This document shows, in pieces, positions 10,338 to 19,917 of a stretch of DNA of 21,746 nucleotides. Location: assembly GCA_000969725.1 (NCBI GenBank), contig JXSR01S043074.1; one strand, 5' to 3'. The translations under genes and the position numbers were made by a program. This stretch comes from Ophiothrix spiculata (Eukaryota > Echinodermata > Ophiuroidea > Amphilepidida > Ophiotrichidae). Within the stretch, counting starts at the first letter, position 1, and each line of letters begins with the position of its first letter. The notes under the pieces are model-generated. The model did not search any database. It saw only the letters and a program-made list of their open reading frames with translations, and was not told the DNA's origin.

Positions 10338-10780
10338 AAACAAGTCGGTTCGCGACTCGGGAGGGGTACTTACTACAGAAGTGATTACAGGGATGTGCAG
10401 CAAACTTGGGTAGCAAAATCAGGCTGTCTGGTATGCCAATGGGTCCCTTTTCTTTGCAAAATGCGGTATTTTGATAGGTCTAAATTTTAAATTTTACTAA
10501 AAAATATTTTCTAAATTTATCCCCTAAATTTCAAACAAAAATCAGCCTAAATTGGTGCCAAATTAGTGTAAATTTTTGCAGATAATTCCACTTTATGTAT
10601 AAATTTGACTCAAAATGTTGGCATTTGGTATATGAATGGGTCCCTTTTTCCCGGGGTTCACCAAACATCTCACCTGATGACGGTTCATTTAAAGGATTTC
10701 TACAGAAAAATTAAATTATCTTTAAATGGTCATCTTACTGGTGGGTGTTTGTTCCATATTAGGGACCGTTCACAAACCAG
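10338..10780. repeat. Dispersed-repeat region with duplicated ATGGGTCCCTTTT word
   Basis: Starts near TAAACAAGTCGGTTCGCGAC. A similar TAAACAAGATGGTTCGCGAA is at 4730-4749, just before the minisatellite. GGTATGCCAATGGGTCCCTT (10431-10450) recurs as GGTATATGAATGGGTCCCTT (10627-10646). AGGGACCGTTCACAAACCA near 10761 recurs at 20823. These shared words mark repeat families, but I cannot define boundaries or class. Confidence 0.5.
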
Positions 10781-11349
10781 AAATGCCACTGATTTCATTG
10801 AAAAAAAATTCCCTTTGTCATTTTTGTCACATTTGTTTGGTCTTGTTGTTTTGGAATCCCTTTAATTTAGTGTGTCCACTATTGGGAACGTCATGGCTTT
10901 TGCCAATTGTTAAAACTAAAAGTAAGTTCCTTTTGCAGCCTGTGCAGTATAAATGAAAAATTGCTTTCAAAATGTTTTCAATGTAATTTGCTCATTTGCT
11001 GTTTGGCTAATTCTAAATACCTGTATGTATCTTTGTTTTTCTGTAAATATCAATAAGACCATGATGGTCCTGCAAAGTCTAGTGTCCAGAGACTAAATAT
11101 ACTGGTTGGCATGATCTGAGCTGGTCAATATTTTTTACTATTGCCCACTCAAAACAAAATCAATGTATAAAACAAATATTGACTGCTTATTCATACTGAC
11201 AATAGCAAAAAAACATTTCCCCTCATTGATCTTGAGACGCTATAGTATTTTATTTCCATTGACATTTGATCTCGGGAAATTATATAGTCTGAAGATCACT
11301 TCTTTTTTTCCTATAGCCCTCATGAACAGTCAATATTTGTATATTTATT

Positions 11350-11895
11350 AAGCTTGAACCGATGCATCGTATCGGCCATCGTATCGGGCCGATATTACAC
11401 CCTATCAGCAAAACATCGTATCGGTAAAATCACCTGTCTTTGCCGATGAACTTTAACCGATGTATGGATTTAAGCCTAGCTGGGCTAGGCCACGTTTTTT
11501 ATCAGCTAATGATGCACTAAAACACTGACAGATAAAAGCGTGGCCTAGGCCACGTTTTTGATCAGCTGATGATGCACTAAAAAGCGTGGCCTAGCCCTAG
11601 CTGGGCTAGGCCACGTTTTTGATCAGCTGATGATGCACTAAAAGCAAGGCCTAGCCCTAGCTGGGCTAGGCCACGTTTTTGATCAGCTGATGATGCACTA
11701 AAAGCGTGTAGGCCACATTTTTGATCAGCTGTTGATGCACTAAAAGAGTGGCCTAGAGCTAGCTGGGCTAGGCTACGTTTTTGAACAGCTGATGATGTAC
11801 TAAAACATCGGTAACAGATATCGTATCGGCAAAGTGACAGATATAAAACATCGGCATATCGTATCGGAAAGGAAATGAGCCATCGGTTCAACCTT
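11350..11895. mobile_element. DNA-transposon-like element carrying six self-complementary 60-bp repeats
   Basis: The ends AAGCTTGAACCGATG (11350-11364) and CATCGGTTCAACCTT (11881-11895) are inverted repeats with one mismatch. They are followed inward by many CATCGTATCGG / CCGATACGATG words. The centre holds six units anchored on CACGTTTTTGATCAGCTGAT at about 11491, 11551, 11612, 11672, 11714 and 11774. Spacings are 60, 61, 60, 42 and 60. Each unit is itself palindromic (GGCCTAGCCCTAGCTGGGCT around its centre, and TGATCAGCTGATGATGCA). No transposase is present. A long minus-strand frame through here is repeat translation only. No target duplication was recognised. Confidence 0.8.
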
Positions 11896-11960
11896 ACTAT
11901 TGATCTAGATTTATTGATCAAGTCCCTTAATTGTAAATTTAAAATTGAATAATGACATAC

Positions 11961-12071
11961 CTGTAAATGTGGCCAAGCTGCTTCTAATGTGGGTTCATCT
12001 TCTTCTGGGTCAAACTCTGCTCCGCTGGGATTTGATGGGGGTGGAAGTGTTCTGAACATATTAAATGCAAA
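11961..12071 (-). CDS. PPP2R5 (B56 gamma/delta class): Internal exon (111 nt) of the PP2A B56 regulatory subunit gene
   Basis: This minus-strand exon is 37 codons, phase 0 at both ends. It lies between acceptor CTTCTCTTTCCAG and donor GTATGTCATT. It starts [11 protein letters not shown], continues [17 protein letters not shown], and ends AAWPHLQ. This is one of the most conserved B56 signatures: the acidic [12 protein letters not shown] stretch followed by WPHLQ. It joins directly to the 17631-17830 exon (...PESVRM then FAFNMFRT), as in animal B56 proteins. The extra residues NPSGAE before FDPEEDEP are found in gamma/delta-type proteins and, from memory, are absent from alpha/epsilon types, which supports the subclass. 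Being symmetrical (0-0), the exon could be skipped without a frameshift. A hAT-like MITE lies 227 nt upstream of its acceptor. The open frame running past the donor into the repeats at 11577-11960 is not coding. Confidence 0.96.
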
Positions 12072-12298
12072 CTGGAAAGAGAAGAATAAACAGGTGGACA
12101 TTACTATTAATTACATTTTCTTGTATTTTTGTGGAATAATAATCAATAATTTCAATAATCAAACATTTTTTATGACCAAAAAAAAATAAAATTATTACAT
12201 GGGCTAAAAAGCAAAGAAATATGTTTTCTCTGGTTGTTGTGCAAAGCATTATTACTTATTACAAACGTACGTATTCAGGAGGCCATGTAAGTAAATAA

Positions 12299-12471
12299 CA
12301 GAGATGCCACTCATTGGTGTTCAAACAATCTGAAAGACTTCGAAAGAATGTGAGAAACCAAAATTGCCTATACCTTTGTACACGAAACAACCAATAGAAA
12401 AATCTGAATTTAGGCTTAAACCAATTGAAAAATTCCGAATTCAGAATTTATTCTGAAATGTGGCATCTCTG
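12299..12471. mobile_element. hAT-like MITE (173 bp)
   Basis: A 12-bp perfect terminal inverted repeat, CAGAGATGCCAC at 12299-12310 and GTGGCATCTCTG at 12460-12471. AAATAA flanks both sides, which fits a degraded 8-bp duplication. CAGAGATG ends are typical of hAT elements. The interior carries palindromic CCGAATTCAG-type words and no ORF. It lies 227 nt upstream of the 111-nt B56 exon's acceptor. Confidence 0.75.
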
Positions 12472-13393
12472 AAATAATAAAAATAGCTTTATCTATACAA
12501 TCTTTAAATTTGGCTGACACAAGTGCAGACAAATTAATTGATATTTGCAACAAGGTAATGTTTATGCCTTAAAAACGAAGTAAAATCTGTAGACCTACAT
12601 CTGGGACCCTGGTCTAGAACATGTCAAACTGTCATCATCGATCATTGTATTCAAGAACACTTTATTCAAAACATTTGTAGTATTCTGAAGCTTTCCCCTG
12701 TACTGGCTTACAACATTTGGCAAATTCATGAGACTATCTTGTTCTATGTTGTTTGATTTTTATACAGCAAAAGCGACATGATCATTGTTAACAGTGGATA
12801 CCACTGTTACAAGCTCTTCACAAATCACCATTATGGTTATTATAACCGATTTATCAGTGCTTCTTTGATACACTGTTTGACTCGTCTACAGTTGAAAATC
12901 TTCTACAGGCTGCCTCTGCATGCATGTTTTGTTTCTGGGGCAAATTCTAAGAAAGCAATTACACAGAAACTAGCTACCATTGTAACAAGACTGAGGAGCA
13001 ATTAGTGTACAGATTACGGCTGCACACATTTAAGATGGCCTGTTTAAAAGAGGATTTTCACATCCTAGGAGACTTGGTCACCATAGCAACCATAATGATG
13101 CAAGACATGATTTGAATACACAATGTTTGCTCTGCCAAAGTGCCAATTTTCTTGATCAAAGGCTATGCAGCGTTTTTATGAGATGGAATGGCTAAAACAA
13201 CATTTTATTGGATCTGAAATGGAAAGAGATCTGTATACCGGTATATTGATTACGTTCAAGGTTGACATATTCAAATATATTGTATGTAGGCCTATATGCT
13301 AAATATGTTACACCAAAGCAATCAGTGGGTTCTGATTAGCACTGATCATTGCCGTATCAGTTCCAAATTGGTAGACAACACCTATAATTTACC

Positions 13394-13556
13394 TACAGTG
13401 GAACCTCGTTAACACAAAAACCCTGATAACAGAAAATGTTTGTTTAGTCCCAAGTATTGATTTCTTATGTGAAATCAGTTGAATAACATAAAATACTGAT
13501 AACCCAAATTAAACTCTTTGGCCCCAGTGATTTTGTGTTAACGAGGTTCCACTGTA
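13394..13556. mobile_element. pogo/Tigger-like MITE (159 bp) with TA duplication
   Basis: TA (13394-13395), then a terminal inverted repeat starting CAGTGGAACCTCGTTAACAC that is perfect over 24 bp with the other end at 13531-13554, then TA (13555-13556). The CAGTGGAACCTCG end and TA target are typical of the pogo/Tigger branch of Tc1/mariner transposons (established knowledge). It is non-autonomous, with no coding capacity. Confidence 0.9.
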
Positions 13557-13679
13557 TAACATGTATGTAAACCGATTATTAGTTCAAGTGACACATTTAT
13601 TTCAGAAATAACAGAGAATGAGAAAAGCACCATAACCCTAACCTGCCTATAGCGGAATAGCTAAGATCAATCATTTACC

Positions 13680-16679
13680 AGAATCGTTCAGTTTTTGAAG
13701 AAAGCATGAAAATTTGAACACGGTATCTATGATACCCAAGGTATATGAAAAGAAATGGATACAAATATTTTTCTCCCTCTGATGGCCGCCATTTTGAATT
13801 TAAATATAGCTGTCTAATCCCTATTTTTTTGCCCATATCTCCTGTTCTATGACACTTTAGACCAACATTCTAACGCCTTTACCTATGTTTTATATGCCCC
13901 AGAATATTTTGGGAGTCACAGAATTTATGTCAAGCCGTCATAATTGGTGTTCAAGATGGCCGCATGGTGTTTACACTGCAACTTGTATATCAATTTCAAT
14001 ATTAGTATACGAGCTTCTAGGGGCCACCCATACCCGTAGGAACAAGCATTTGTTACATATTTCTTTTAGCAAAGGCCCATGATAGGTATCTAAATCTTAC
14101 CTTGTTACTGGTGGTCGGTGTGACTGTGGGGGCGCTTTTTTTTTCAAAAAAGCCACAATAAATAAATAGCATAGTTTCATTAAAAGAAAAACATGATTAA
14201 AGTCACTTGTAAACCACTTTAATATCAACTTTCCTCTTTCATTCAAATGAGTTTAACAAACATATTGGGATTAAAATTAGTAGGTGTATATGTTTTAATT
14301 CAAAATGGCGGCCACAATGGCCACAAAATATCATATTTAGAAAACTGACCGAAATAAGCCTTTTAACGGCTATTATCATTAGTAATCAGTAAAAATGTGG
14401 GGTTACGGTAACATTTTTGTCATAACGCATTATTTCAAATGCAATATGGTGCCCATAATCAGCTCATAAATGATCCGGCGTCAAAATACAATGCTGTTGC
14501 TCAGAACTGGGTTATTTAATGGGATTGAAAGGGCCTTTTATTATCTAAAATTTAAATCAATGCAAAACGGATTGCAACTGTGTTGATTACATGTTTAAAT
14601 CCTAACAGCACCTATAATGAATTCCTAAACGGCCGCAAAAATACATTTATGTAGCCAAACATGGCGTGGCGTTTAAGCTAAATATAAACATTTACCAATA
14701 TTCAGAATAATCCATGGAAAGCGATTTTTAGAGTAATAAGTGACCCAATTATACAAAATCTGAATTGTAAGCAAGTTTCAAATAAAAAATGACGCTCACA
14801 ATGAACAAAAAAGGCCACCACTATATATTTTATATTACAAAATGTATTTGAGTAGCATTATAGACCATTTATAATTCAAATTAAGCAATAGGAAATGTTC
14901 TAAAGATTATGATAGGAACTTTTACCCCAACGTTAAGGTTGTAACCATGTTTAAAATCCACAATAGTACCAAGATAAATTCCAAAATGACTTTTTATAAA
15001 AACATTTTTATGCCTTAATGGGTTAGACCACCATTAAAGTGATTTTGAAAATATTGAATATTCGAAATTATCAAGGACAATGGTTTTGAGAGTTACAGTA
15101 TAAATAAATATCCCTAAAATGTTGTCGTATATTCCAATATAATAAGGTCAAAATTTGCCATAGAGCTTAGGAAAAAATGCATTTGGCAGCTCTTTCGCAG
15201 CCCTTGTTATTCAGTTTCTCCACCAAATTGAATTGAATGACTCAATTCGGATATTGTCCTATTGAAAAAAATGTGTTTTTTTAATACAGTTTTAAATGCT
15301 GTCTTTAATGGTGGTATTACGTATTTGAATATAAATATTTGCATTTCGGTGCTCATTCAACTTTGGTACCATTGTGGATATGAAACATGTATTCAACCTA
15401 AATTGGGAATAAAAAGTCATGTTGCAATCCCTAAAATAATTGTCCATCGATTTTAAATAATAAATGTTTCTAATGCAGTTTAAATGTCACTCTTACTTTA
15501 GTTTAAAATTACATTTTAACAGTCATTTGAGTCTACTTTGGAACCCTATTGTGGCCCCTAATGTACTAGCAATTCAATTTACGGATAAGTTTGTCAGTTG
15601 TTACCCAAAAAGTCACTTTTTATTGATTATTTTGAATATTTGATGTTTAAATGTAGTTTTAATGCCACCCTAGCCCATTTTAGCGTTAAAATGTATTTTT
15701 AAATTTTACGTGGACACCATTTTGAATTTGTAAAATCTAATTTTAGAAAGAGGGGGCTTAATGTTATCCTGAATACCATTTTGCATGAATAATTGATTAT
15801 TTAATATTTTACCCATTTCTTGATGTTTTAATGCCACTCTGGTCAATTTCCAGGTAGCAAAATGTATTTTAGCAGCCATTTTAGATCTCATTAATGGAAC
15901 CTTTTTTAATTTAAAATATGAGAATGACATAATTCGGCGATAAAATGATCTTGTTATAAACTTTTAAGCTTCTGTTTACTAATTTGAAAATGATATCAGG
16001 TTATACATGGTGATAAAGGGCTTTTTAGTCAATTACAATCATTTTGATTGCCATTTTGAACATGTAATTTGACTCTATCCCCAATGTCTTATTTTCCCAA
16101 CGTGTTGTTGAACTCCAGAAGCCGTTTATCAATGCAAAAGGTGTTAACATCAAGTAGTTTATGAGTTAATAAATGCGGTTTACAATAAAGATGTGCCATT
16201 TATTTTAGGCAGCCATTTTAGTAAAAAACGCCCTCATGGTCATATTCACCACTAAAATATTGGCAAACAAATTGATTTGGATAATTAAGGGTCCTGAAAC
16301 AATAAAACGTGTTTGCCTGTGCCTACCTGGTGGATTAGGATACGGTATCCTTAGTCTAACTATTGTAGGTAACATTGTGTATGTAAAACACGCGGCGGCT
16401 ATCTTGAAATCCAATATGACGGTCTCAAACATGAATGCTGTTACTACTAACATTATCCTGGACATCAAAAATATATGTAAAGGCGTTTGAATTTTGGTGT
16501 TAGGTGCAATAAAACATTATATATGGGCAAAATATAGGGATTATGACGGCCATATTTGAATTCAAAATGGCGGCCCTCAGAGGTGGAAATATATTTGTAT
16601 CCATTTCTTTTTAAGACCCCTGGGTATTATAGATACCATGTGCAAAGTGTCATGCTTTCTTCAAAAACTGAACGATTCT
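13680..16679. mobile_element. 3.0-kb foldback element (giant degenerate inverted repeat)
   Basis: The left end begins AGAATCGTTCAGTTTTTGAA and the right end is its reverse complement. The match continues through GAAATGGATACAAATAT, GGCCGCCATTTTGAATT and ACGCCTTTAC on both arms. Further inside, the arms still pair recognisably: left 14949-14973 (TTTAAAATCCACAATAGTAC) against right 15362-15388, and left 15070-15090 (AAGGACAAT) against 15240-15268. The loop is about 150 nt near 15170. Arms are thus about 1.4 kb, best conserved over the outer 130 bp or so. Within the arms an AAAATGGCNGCC-like word recurs about every 160-195 bp. No transposase-like ORF is present. No clean target-site duplication was found, and weaker similarity may extend a few tens of bases outside both ends. 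It could be a Foldback-type transposon or two diverged inverted copies of one repeat. Confidence 0.85.
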
Positions 16680-16799
16680 AATGCTTAACCCTTCAACTAC
16701 TAGAGCTATCCAACAATATCCAACAAGTTAAAATTTAGAAGCCCAAATACATGTACGTCATAGACTTGGGGCTCTATATGGGCACGAAAGTGCTGCTGA

Positions 16800-16885
16800 G
16801 GCAGGTCACACTTGGTGGGTTGCCACGACTGGGCATTGGATTAAAATGTGAGAGCTCAGGGGTTCGAATCTCGAGGGATAAGGAC
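16800..16885 (+). repeat. Possible degenerate SINE or tRNA-like head
   Basis: GGGGTTCGAATCTC (16859-16872) is a good B box. TTGCCACGACTGGG, about 40 nt upstream, is a weak A box. No tail or target duplication was found. It is not a functional tRNA by eye. Confidence 0.35.
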
Positions 16886-17630
16886 ATTTTTGAACGAAGT
16901 GGCCATTCGCACAACTACGTAATCTTGATGGTTTTGTGAATAAAGAGAAGTTTCATCCTTATTCACACAACTACGAGGCAAAGGCCAGAGTTGTTCGGAT
17001 TTAGAAGCGGTAAAAGATCTAGATTTAAAGCCTGCTAGATATAAAAGAAAAAAATGCAAAAATGACCTTCGGTAATTGATATCTATAGGCCTATATAAAA
17101 TGCTACTGATATAAAAGATCTGGAATGTAGGCCTACACAAGTATCAAAGTATCGCGTCCCGGACACAATTTCAACCACAGTTTTACAAAACAAAGCGCAA
17201 GAAACCTTTTTCTTTTAAAAATTAGATTTAAACTAAAAAAAAACCCAGTTTACATTGTCCAGTAAATAGAAGACTTGCAACCAAAACCAAAAAATCATGT
17301 TCAAATTATGCCCAAACTGGCTTTAAAATTGATTATTGATTATTATTTAAAACAGATTATTTCATCAAGTGTTTGGTAATCAGGATTGATTAGAAAATGT
17401 TTGGATTTAATTCCTGAACATGCAGTACTGCCAATCTTGAGTATGACACGGACATCACAACTCAAAAAATGTACACTTTCGCTAGAGACCATTGCTATGG
17501 CGTATACGCTGAAGGCACACATCAGGAATTAAATCCACATATATTATAACTTCAGAGGCATACACGTACAAACTTCTACTAAAATAATCCAACATTTCTT
17601 TCTTGACCAGCACTATATGAATGTACTCAC

Positions 17631-17830
17631 CATTCGTACTGATTCTGGATATATAGCTTCTGTTAAAACACCGCGTTGATGTGTGACATAGTCCACCAAC
17701 TCGTTGAGTGCCGCTCTCTTGACCTCTTTCCATTTGAGGTCGCTTAGCGGGTCTGTGACAAAGTCGAAAACTACACAACATTGTTGTAATTTCTTTATCA
17801 TTAATTCCTCCCGTTCAGCAGGAGTAGAAT
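17631..17830 (-). CDS. PPP2R5 (B56 gamma/delta class): Internal exon (200 nt) of a PP2A B56 regulatory subunit gene
   Basis: Read on the minus strand, the exon starts after a pyrimidine-rich acceptor ending TTTTGTACAG and stops before donor GTGAGTACAT. It begins with two bases of a split codon (AT, Asp if the preceding exon ends in G), then 66 full codons and no stop. The peptide contains [20 protein letters not shown], then [17 protein letters not shown], and ends [10 protein letters not shown], which is the conserved early HEAT-repeat region of B56 subunits. B56 proteins bind the PP2A scaffold and catalytic subunits and direct the phosphatase to substrates. The form [18 protein letters not shown] is like human gamma/delta rather than alpha, beta or epsilon (comparison from memory). 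The next exon continues in phase 0. The acceptor and first 8 exon bases are duplicated 216 nt upstream at 18039-18249. The preceding exon was not found. Confidence 0.95.
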
Positions 17831-18249
17831 CTGTACAAAAGAGAGAATAAAATTGCAACATGAACATGATGTTAACGTGAAGCCATAAAGATAACAAACA
17901 CTTTGTATGGAATTCATTTCACGGATGGCATTATATCGTTGAGGGGGGATTCAGAACTTGACAAGACAGAACATGGCATAAGGGCAATTCCAAAGTAACA
18001 TTTCAATTTTGTAATCAAAAAAGTGAAAAATTTCACTTAGTAGAATCTGTACAAAAGAGAGAATAAAATTGCAACATGAACATGATGTTAACGTGAAGCC
18101 ATAAAGATAACATACACTTTGTATGGAATTCCTTTCAAGGATGGCATTATATCGTTGAGGGGGGATTCAGAGCTTGACAAGACAGAACATGGCATAATAA
18201 GGGCATTCCAAAGTGACATTTGTAATCAAAAAAGTGAAAAATTTCACTT
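17823..18249. repeat. Tandem duplication of intron plus splice acceptor (216 and 211 bp copies)
   Basis: Copy 1 is 17823-18038 and copy 2 is 18039-18249. Both begin AGTAGAATCTGTACAAAAGA on the plus strand and end in the palindrome AAGTGAAAAATTTCACTT. They differ by a few substitutions and small indels around 17977-18010 and 18193-18222. The unit covers the pyrimidine tract, the AG and the first 8 bases of the 17631-17830 exon. A second complete acceptor therefore lies upstream, at 18047-18048. Confidence 0.97.
18047..18066 (-). promoter_or_regulatory. Decoy 3' splice site
   Basis: On the minus strand this is a copy of the real acceptor: pyrimidine tract ending TTTTGTACAG followed by ATTCTACT. 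If it were used in the same phase, the codons would be (G)AT TCT ACT AAG TGA. That is a stop at the fifth codon, so use of this site should give a nonsense transcript. Confidence 0.6.
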
Positions 18250-18371
18250 TTAAATGGCTTCAGCTCCTACTTTTTCCGTTCTATCCATGAGTTTGTTGTT
18301 GATAATAGTGCCCATTGGTGGCACCAAGATATGTACATGTAGGTGTTTGAAAATAAATTTAATAAAGTTCG

Positions 18372-18610
18372 GTAATGTTTGTGACATCGCACAATATGTT
18401 TTTTTGCTCTAAAAGACTTAAAAGTAAAACTTCTGACATGACTGTTAGCAAATTTTGTAAATCACGCTTTCCACAGATGATGGGCGACATATTTACAAAT
18501 AATTTCATGAAGTTGAAGGCAATTCTATCATCAGGATTTTTTTTAATGCATTGTTTTGTTTGGTAACGTTTGTGATATTTTTGTTTAACTTTTTGTAACG
18601 TTTGTGACAT
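18372..18610 (+). repeat. Three copies of a GTAACGTTTGTGACAT word
   Basis: GTAATGTTTGTGACAT (18372), GTAACGTTTGTGATAT (18563) and GTAACGTTTGTGACAT (18595). The last two are 32 nt apart. Same strand, no inverted partner seen. Possibly a repeat fragment. Confidence 0.55.
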
Positions 18611-19406
18611 TTTTGAGTTAAAACTTGGGCTAATTCATGCACGGATCTGTCAAAGTGGATAATAGTCTAAGTACTGTCTTCTACCAAGCAAAAGCTCACT
18701 CGTGTAAACATAGAAGAATTGTTACCGATTGCTAACTCTCAAGGTTGAAAGTTCAACTTCAAATGTATTTTATTCTATTAAATGACAGCCTATAGATAAG
18801 ATACAATTACAAAATTTATATGCATAAAAGTTACAACAATATCATAGTACAAATGAATGGAATGAGTACATGGGTTGACAAAATTGTTTACAAAATGCAT
18901 TAATTTCAGTGGTTTACAAAACATTTGATCTGGGCTACTGCGCAAGATTTTGCAGTAAATTATATCCCTACATAAAGTTCTGCTCCTGTTTGTACATGTA
19001 TGAAGAGGTGGATACATGACTTCAGACAAAACAATTTGTTGGGTTTGTAAAATGTTTCAAGCAAAACTTTTCCTTGAATCTTGGCACATCATGATCCAGG
19101 GAAAGAAAATCTATTGGAAAAACAGTACCGTTGGGAAAGTTGTTCTTCCCATGGCCCCGCCCATGGCACAACACATTGTTTAGCCTGTACTGGTACTCTG
19201 GTTTTATTCCTGCAATTGGATTTTTTCAACAAATTTCACGATTGTGCACATCTAGTCTCTAGAGGCAAGATCATATTCAGAAAACCAACTGGCAATTTAC
19301 AGGAGTTTAGAGTTACAAATGTATCTTTTTAGAATTCCAATCCGAAATCAACGAATGCACAACAAGCGTTGCTACACAGTCCCCGCAAGATAACATCCAT
19401 GAACAT

Positions 19407-19917
19407 AAGTCCCGTCGAACTTAATTTTTAGTTTCCTGTTTCCGCCCGCCCCAAATATCCAAAATTCCCAAGTACATGTAATTCATTATTTGAGATGGTT
19501 TCATTATTTTTAAATATTTTATAAAACAAAAGGCAAAGTTTGTATGGCTAAAAATAACAGGCTTCTCCCAAATGTTGATATAAAACAGTTTCCATGGGGT
19601 GGGTGCATGGCACATGAGTAATAATGAAAATATTGGCATTGCATACTCAAAACAGCTGATGCTGGTTTTGTCCAAGGCAAATAATTTTTGACATTTTATT
19701 GCCCAAAATTGAAAGTTGAAAATGGAAAAAAAAATGTTTCTGTGCATAGACAAACACAAAAAATATTAGTGTGATTTAATAACTGTATTGATACTATGTC
19801 AATTGAATTATCTCACATATTTGGATTCTACAAAAATAATGACTTTTTAATGAAAAGAGACCGCCCAACTATTTTAATAGCTGCAACAGGAAACTAAAAA
19901 TCGAGTGCGAAGGGCCT
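19407..19917. mobile_element. Inverted-repeat element, about 510 bp
   Basis: TTTTTAGTTTCCTGTT (19425-19440) is perfectly inverted as AACAGGAAACTAAAAA (19885-19900). The match continues imperfectly outward (CCCGTCGAACTT against the inverted CCCTTCGCACTC). The interior, including the 112-codon minus-strand frame, is AT-rich and unlike any known protein. Probably a MITE of unknown class. Confidence 0.6.

Larger units (their letters stand above)
9439..11960 (-). other. Intron of the B56 gene (2,522 bp, phase 0)
   Basis: GT (11960-11959) to AG (9440-9439) on the minus strand. Its upstream half contains the 11350-11895 element and the 10338-10780 dispersed repeat. In 9440-10335 and 10790-11349 I see no gene or clear repeat, apart from two copies of GACTCACCAAA about 36 nt apart near 9717 and 9740. 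Confidence 0.93.
12072..17630 (-). other. Intron of the B56 gene (5,559 bp, phase 0)
   Basis: GT (17630-17629) to AG (12073-12072) on the minus strand. It holds a hAT-like MITE, a pogo-like MITE, a 3.0-kb inverted repeat and a SINE-like head, listed separately. The stretches 12472-13393 and about 16890-17630 show no exon-like or repeat structure beyond short words such as TAGGCCTA and a small hairpin (GTGAATAA / TTATTCAC) near 16935-16967. Confidence 0.93.

Noticed and set aside
11577-12101. Longest open frame (174 codons, minus strand)
   Set aside because: Only 37 codons (11961-12071) are a real exon. The rest is read-through across a clear splice donor into an intronic repeat, with repeated Ala-Asp-Gln-Lys-Arg peptides that are translations of the 60-bp units.
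12778-13005. 75-codon plus-strand frame
   Set aside because: No recognisable motif, no splice or codon evidence, and it lies within a B56 intron.
16205-16490. Overlapping open frames on both strands in the foldback's right arm
   Set aside because: No recognisable domain. The pairing partner in the left arm does not keep the frame, and both strands are equally open, as expected by chance.
17482-17781. 99-codon minus-strand frame overlapping the first exon
   Set aside because: It reads the exon in the wrong frame. The frame giving the conserved B56 peptide is the correct one.
19421-19759. 112-codon minus-strand frame
   Set aside because: It is AT-rich and inside an inverted-repeat element, with no homology recognised.
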